In this document: piece by piece, positions 60,738-64,000 of the stretch
Position numbering within the stretch: position 1 is the stretch's first letter
How the letters are laid out: every line of letters begins with the position of its first letter
Origin: an uncultured Porphyromonadaceae bacterium
Lineage (GTDB): Bacteria > Bacteroidota > Bacteroidia > Bacteroidales > Muribaculaceae
Direction of reading: 5' to 3'
DNA: 64,000 nt
Assembly: GCA_902495075.1 (NCBI GenBank)
Contig: CABUVO010000010.1
Location: forward strand, 41,871-105,870
The notes under the pieces: generated by a model
Told to the model about the DNA's origin: nothing
The model's database searches: none
What the model saw: the letters and a program-made list of their open reading frames with translations, nothing else
Translations under genes and position numbers: made by a program

Positions 60738-61289
60738 ATGAAAAAGGTATTTATGACATTAGCCATCGCAGCAATGGCTATCGGTTCGCTCTCTTCTTGC
60801 GGCTCAAAGGCAGCGCGCGAGGGCAGCGACGAAGGTGAGGCATTGAAGGCAAAGATCGAGAACTGCACAAATCCTGACAGCCTGAAGATGTATGTAGAGC
60901 AGGCGCAGGAATATGCCAGCAAGCTTGAGGCTGAAGGAAAAGGCGTTGAGGCTGAGGCTTATCTGAACAAGATCGCTCCCGTGGTGAAGGAGAAAGATCC
61001 GTCGGTAGCATCTTATTTTGAAGAACTGAAGACAAAAGCTAAAGAAGAGGTGACCGAGGCGAAAGAGAAAGCTGACAGTGTTGCAAGCGATGTGGCTGAT
61101 AAAGGTGCCGCTGCTGTTGACAGTGTCAAGAATGCTGGAAAGAACGCTGTCGAGGCTACCAAGAAAGCCGGAGCCGCTGCAGTTGATGCTGCCAAGGATA
61201 AGGGAGCTGCCGCTGTAGAGAAAGGTAAGGAGAAAGTATCTGATGCCGCTCAGAAAGGTGCCGACAAGGTCAAAAACCTTCTGAAATAA
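60738..61289 (+). CDS. Ala/Lys-rich helical lipoprotein
   Basis: 183 residues. Signal MKKVFMTLAIAAMAIGSLSS with lipobox LSSC (Cys21). The mature part is almost wholly helical and highly charged; from about residue 95 it consists of Ala/Lys/Asp repeats (EKADSVASDVADKGAAAVDS, VKNAGKNAVEATKKAGAAAV) of roughly 11 residues, like LEA-type or apolipoprotein-like helices. Likely periplasmic face of a membrane. Role unknown; stress- or envelope-related function is a guess. Confidence 0.75.
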   Translation: MKKVFMTLAIAAMAIGSLSSCGSKAAREGSDEGEALKAKIENCTNPDSLKMYVEQAQEYASKLEAEGKGVEAEAYLNKIAPVVKEKDPSVASYFEELKTKAKEEVTEAKEKADSVASDVADKGAAAVDSVKNAGKNAVEATKKAGAAAVDAAKDKGAAAVEKGKEKVSDAAQKGADKVKNLLK

Positions 61290-61299
61290 AGCAACGCTT

Positions 61300-61337
61300 T
61301 ATTTCAAGGTAAAAGGAAAGAGGGAAAAGGTAAAAGG
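61300..61337 (+). repeat. Heptad repeat, AAGGTAA type
   Basis: AAGGTAA, AAGGAAA, GAGGGAA, AAGGTAA, AAGGATT follow with period 7 just after the Ala/Lys-rich lipoprotein gene. A second set, ACATTGC, TCATTTA, ACATTAC, TCATTAA, lies at about 61470-61498 beside the C69 gene stop. Confidence 0.55.
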
Positions 61338-61409
61338 ATTAATGGGCTCGCCTTAAGTATGCGCTGCCACTAATATGCGCTACCTCAACCTATAACTGTA
61401 ATGACATAT

Positions 61410-61451
61410 AAAAAACAATCCGACAAACTCAAGTTTGCCGGATTGCTTTTT
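61410..61451. terminator. Bidirectional terminator
   Basis: CAATCCGACAAACT (61416-61429) pairs with AGTTTGCCGGATTG (61432-61445), one mismatch, with A6 on the left and CTTTTT on the right. It serves the lipoprotein gene (plus) and the C69 peptidase gene (minus). Confidence 0.85.
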
Positions 61452-61487
61452 ATATGTCTTGAGCAATTACACATTGCTCATTTAACA

Positions 61488-63134
61488 TTACTCATTAATG
61501 AGAAAGTGGTCGCCGGTTTCTTTTACGATGTTTTCGTAATATTTTTTGTCGTAACCGGGGAAAGTGGGATAAACCGGAAGTCCGTACTCACTCTTGATGA
61601 AATTGCCGTTCTCATCAGTTTTCTTCATGTTGCCGTCCATATATTTCACAAAGAGATATATGGCGAGATTGCGGTAATCATCCGTTGCCTCTTTCGCAAC
61701 TTCAGCTCCCTCTTTGTTCACGGCTTTGCGGTAACCCTCCATGTCTCCGGCTTTCACCATGGCGGCGAGGCGGGAGTCTGTGGCATTTCTTGTGTTGCGG
61801 AATTTATCCTCCAGCTTGTTCTGCACTTTGCGGACATCCGGGATCATCTGGTCGTAGCGGTTGTAAGCCTGATTGGCAACAATGTTTGTCATCCAGAAAT
61901 TGGCTTTGGGGTCGAAAGTATTTATATCGCCGTGGGCAAGTTCCTGAGGAATCTCGGTCATGCCGCAGTAGAAAGGCATGTAGACGGAGGTGTTGGTATC
62001 GTCAGTGCCAAACCACAGGATACCACCCACAGGGTCGGGCAGCCAGTTGCGGCTCTGGCTTACGAAACTCCAGCCGGTCTGCTGAGTGGCTATCGCACGC
62101 TCCATGCAGTAGGTTTTACCGTCAACCGTATAATCCATCGGACGCCAGCGATAAGGCACATGATAAGGACCGGCACCGATGTCATCGGTCATGTTGAAGG
62201 GTGTCCCCTCGAAATGATCGCGCATGCTCCATTCCATATCCTTGAGGCTTACCTTTTTCTCCGGCACTACATAGAGGGGCATCGGATCGTTGCTTGTGCC
62301 TGCGCACCATGAATAATACTTGTCTGTTTCCGGGGCGAATCGACGGAAATAGCTCCACACGCGGGCATCGCAGCCACGGCGCGTTGAGACTGTATGATTC
62401 TCATAAGCATCGGCGAAAGAGAAATCCTCATCCTTGCCGTTGAAATAGCCACGTTTGCGGGCGAACGAGATGACATCTTTCGAATATTTCACATTCTCCT
62501 TATCCTTCATGTTGACCTTGCGGATGCGAGGTTCGTTGGCGTGACCCGAAATGGCATTGTCAGGAATGCGGACAGCAATCCATACTGCTCCCTTTTCAGC
62601 GCCTTTCCCAATCATCTCCATGACCCACACCTCATCTTTGTCGGCAATCGAGAATGATTCGCCGCTTGAGGCATAGCCGTATTTATTCACGATATCTCCC
62701 ATGAAATCCACAGCTTCGCGTGCTGTCTTGCAGCGTTCGAGAGCGATCTGTATCAGAGACCCATAATCAATGATTGATTTGCCGGTGGTGTCTTCGAGTT
62801 CCTTATGTCCTCCCCATGTCGATTCACCGATGGCGAGCTGATGCTCGTTCATGTTGCCGACAACATTATAAGTTTCAGCAGCCTGAGGTATTTCGCCGAG
62901 AGGTTTCCCCGTGTCCCATTCCACCACCTTTCGCATCGCACCTTTCGGGTGACGTGCTGCTGGCGTATGCGTCAGCATGCCATAGAGGTTATGGGAATCG
63001 GCGGCATAAGTCACCATCACCGAACCATCGGTTGTGGCGCCCTTAGCCGCGATCAGATTGGTGCATGCCTCGGAAGACGCGCCCCCAAGCCACATCATCG
63101 CCGCCGTCAGCGACAAACTGTAAATCCGTTTCAT
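61488..63134 (-). CDS. C69-family dipeptidase, secreted
   Basis: 548 residues from the ATG at 63134; the 71 upstream in-frame codons are AT-rich leader. Signal peptide MKRIYSLSLTAAMMWLGGAS ends before EACTNLIAAKGATTDGSVMV, in which the Cys at about residue 24 is the N-terminal nucleophile of C69/Ntn peptidases. GNMNEHQLAIGESTWGG and YGYASSGESFSIADKDEVWV and the segment AGTSNDPMPLYVVPEK are family hallmarks. It cleaves short peptides, likely in the periplasm or at the surface. Confidence 0.93.
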   Translation of the reverse strand: MKRIYSLSLTAAMMWLGGASSEACTNLIAAKGATTDGSVMVTYAADSHNLYGMLTHTPAARHPKGAMRKVVEWDTGKPLGEIPQAAETYNVVGNMNEHQLAIGESTWGGHKELEDTTGKSIIDYGSLIQIALERCKTAREAVDFMGDIVNKYGYASSGESFSIADKDEVWVMEMIGKGAEKGAVWIAVRIPDNAISGHANEPRIRKVNMKDKENVKYSKDVISFARKRGYFNGKDEDFSFADAYENHTVSTRRGCDARVWSYFRRFAPETDKYYSWCAGTSNDPMPLYVVPEKKVSLKDMEWSMRDHFEGTPFNMTDDIGAGPYHVPYRWRPMDYTVDGKTYCMERAIATQQTGWSFVSQSRNWLPDPVGGILWFGTDDTNTSVYMPFYCGMTEIPQELAHGDINTFDPKANFWMTNIVANQAYNRYDQMIPDVRKVQNKLEDKFRNTRNATDSRLAAMVKAGDMEGYRKAVNKEGAEVAKEATDDYRNLAIYLFVKYMDGNMKKTDENGNFIKSEYGLPVYPTFPGYDKKYYENIVKETGDHFLINE

Positions 63135-63254
63135 ATCTGTATCGGTTGTTTTAATAAAATTCCTCGTAATGTTTTGTAATAACTTATGCATGAAATCAAT
63201 TAATATATTTATTAATTTCATGATTTTGTTATGTTGTTGAAACCTAATTTGATG

Positions 63255-63285
63255 CAAAGATACTAAATTTAGAATCATAAACAAA
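63255..63285 (-). promoter_or_regulatory. Consensus promoter of the C69 peptidase gene
   Basis: On the minus strand TTTG (63285-63282), 19 bases, TATCTTTG (63262-63255). Exact TTTG-N19-TAnnTTTG, with a leader of about 115 bases. Confidence 0.7.
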
Positions 63286-63828
63286 ATATTAAAAATATAG
63301 ACGTAGCCGGTTGAGTGAAGGCACCTTGGTGCCCTGTATGTTGGCATGAACTGATCAATCCGGTATATTCGGTTTATTAACTAATTCGACTGATTCCTTC
63401 TTATTTTTGCCTTTACTTATCGCCTTTTTCTTTAAAACCTCACCCATACTTGTATAAAGAGAGATACAGTTTTACACGTAAAAAGAGTCTGCAAACGTTT
63501 TAAAATTGATATTTAATAAAGATTAACATATTTTAACAATCGGGGGGGGTAATTTGTGAATTTATGTTTAATTTTGCGGTGTGATTTTTAGGGAAGCCTA
63601 AAAAGATTAAGAGTTATATGCCATGTTTAATCATCTGAATGATAAAATGTTATTTGGTGATTTTATTATTGGCGGCAAGAATATCACATTTATAATTGAT
63701 TCGATTTGTTATTCTATTTAAGATTTATGATTATGAAAAAATTACTATCCGTAAGGTCTCCATTTTGCAATTTCAGGAACCTATTGCATGTAATATACCC
63801 TTAGCCTTGGAAAGTGGGGTAATGGATT
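63286..63828. other. Gap between the C69 promoter and the terminal membrane-protein gene
   Basis: About 540 AT-rich bases without a convincing gene. Visible items are a small perfect hairpin GGCACC/GGTGCC (63320-63333), a G8 run at 63542-63549 and a -7-like TAATTTTG at 63569-63576 on the plus strand. A 71-codon frame from 63696 has no protein features. Confidence 0.4.
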
Positions 63829-64000
63829 ATGGCTATCCGGAATATTATCCTCTTGTTCGCGTGGCTGCTTTCAGCATTAACATTCATCTATCAGATATTG
63901 TTGTTCCGTAGGTTCAGTAAAGCCATTGGCACGATTTCATCTGTAGTTTTTTTCACATTGACTGTAAGCTTAGCCACTCGCATTCTCTGTTTTTCGTTTA
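63829..64000 (+). CDS. Small membrane protein, N-terminal part (runs off window)
   Basis: Hand translation from the ATG at 63829 gives 57 open codons to the edge. The sequence starts MAIRNIILLFAWLLSALTFI and later has SSVVFFTLTVSLATRILC, i.e. two hydrophobic helices with the basic loop LFRRFSKAIG between them. No family is recognisable from this fragment. The start and even the frame are uncertain, because another frame (MDYGYPEYY from 63822) is also open for a shorter distance. Confidence 0.4.
   Translation, partial: MAIRNIILLFAWLLSALTFIYQILLFRRFSKAIGTISSVVFFTLTVSLATRILCFSF

Noticed and set aside
1..64000. tRNA, rRNA or replication origin
   Set aside because: No cloverleaf, rRNA core sequence or DnaA-box cluster was recognised on either strand by eye.

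Overview
The window is chromosomal DNA from a Bacteroidales gut bacterium, most likely of the Muribaculaceae. The evidence is promoters of the TAnnTTTG (-7) and TTTG (-33) type, SusC/SusD pairs, an ECF-sigma/FecR-type anti-sigma pair, many lipoproteins with a LxxC-S-D-D pattern, C-terminal sorting-like tails of the form YxLQGxKVxxPxxGQIYI, and a PL29-lyase-N-like coiled-coil surface protein of a kind abundant in that family. This placement is inference; no rRNA gene is present to confirm it.

Left part (1-24.6 kb), core-like. A three-gene metal or heme uptake cluster (PepSY membrane protein, calycin-like lipoprotein, TonB receptor running off the left edge) is followed by a small HTH gene and a 1004-residue coiled-coil lipoprotein. 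Next come cysS and a DUF3467 gene. A vitamin B12 operon follows on the minus strand: cobalamin riboswitch, BtuB-like TonB receptor, BtuG-like beta-propeller protein and an unusual 1223-residue GLUG-repeat surface protein. Then come an ABC ATPase, a TcdA-like dehydratase, a copper pair (HMA protein and CopA), an RsmF-like methyltransferase, an RsmI-like methylase and a metallo-beta-lactamase-fold hydrolase.

Middle (24.7-37.3 kb), an accessory island with lower GC. It holds a Schlafen/AlbA_2-type gene, a lipoprotein whose natural start is out of frame at an A7 tract, a Panacea-type (DUF4065) antitoxin with an uncharacterised partner behind a 22-bp perfect palindrome, an IS1595-type transposase, and a tightly packed minus-strand operon. 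That operon runs: HTH regulator broken by two frameshifts, methylase fused to a PD-(D/E)xK nuclease domain, HsdS, an 875-residue protein with a Q-x-K nuclease-like N-terminus, and an NdpA-like nucleoid-associated protein. No HsdR motor is present. This gene set is the best candidate for an undescribed defence system here. The island ends in an 80-bp MITE-like inverted repeat.

Right-centre (37.5-54.2 kb), a polysaccharide utilisation locus: ECF sigma, FecR-like anti-sigma, SusC with an N-terminal STN signalling domain, SusD, GH43-like hydrolase, a lipoprotein of three ~210-residue repeats, GH3, a secreted multi-module protein and GH36 alpha-galactosidase. It closes with a strong bidirectional terminator.

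Right end (54.2-64 kb), core-like again: POT peptide transporter, SufE, GreA, HIT protein, iron alcohol dehydrogenase, AMP-forming acyl ligase, an Ala/Lys-rich lipoprotein, a C69 dipeptidase and the start of a membrane protein. Many intergenic gaps in the core-like parts, but none seen in the accessory island or the PUL, contain degenerate direct repeats with a strict 7- (once 8-) base period, often facing a complementary copy so that they can fold.
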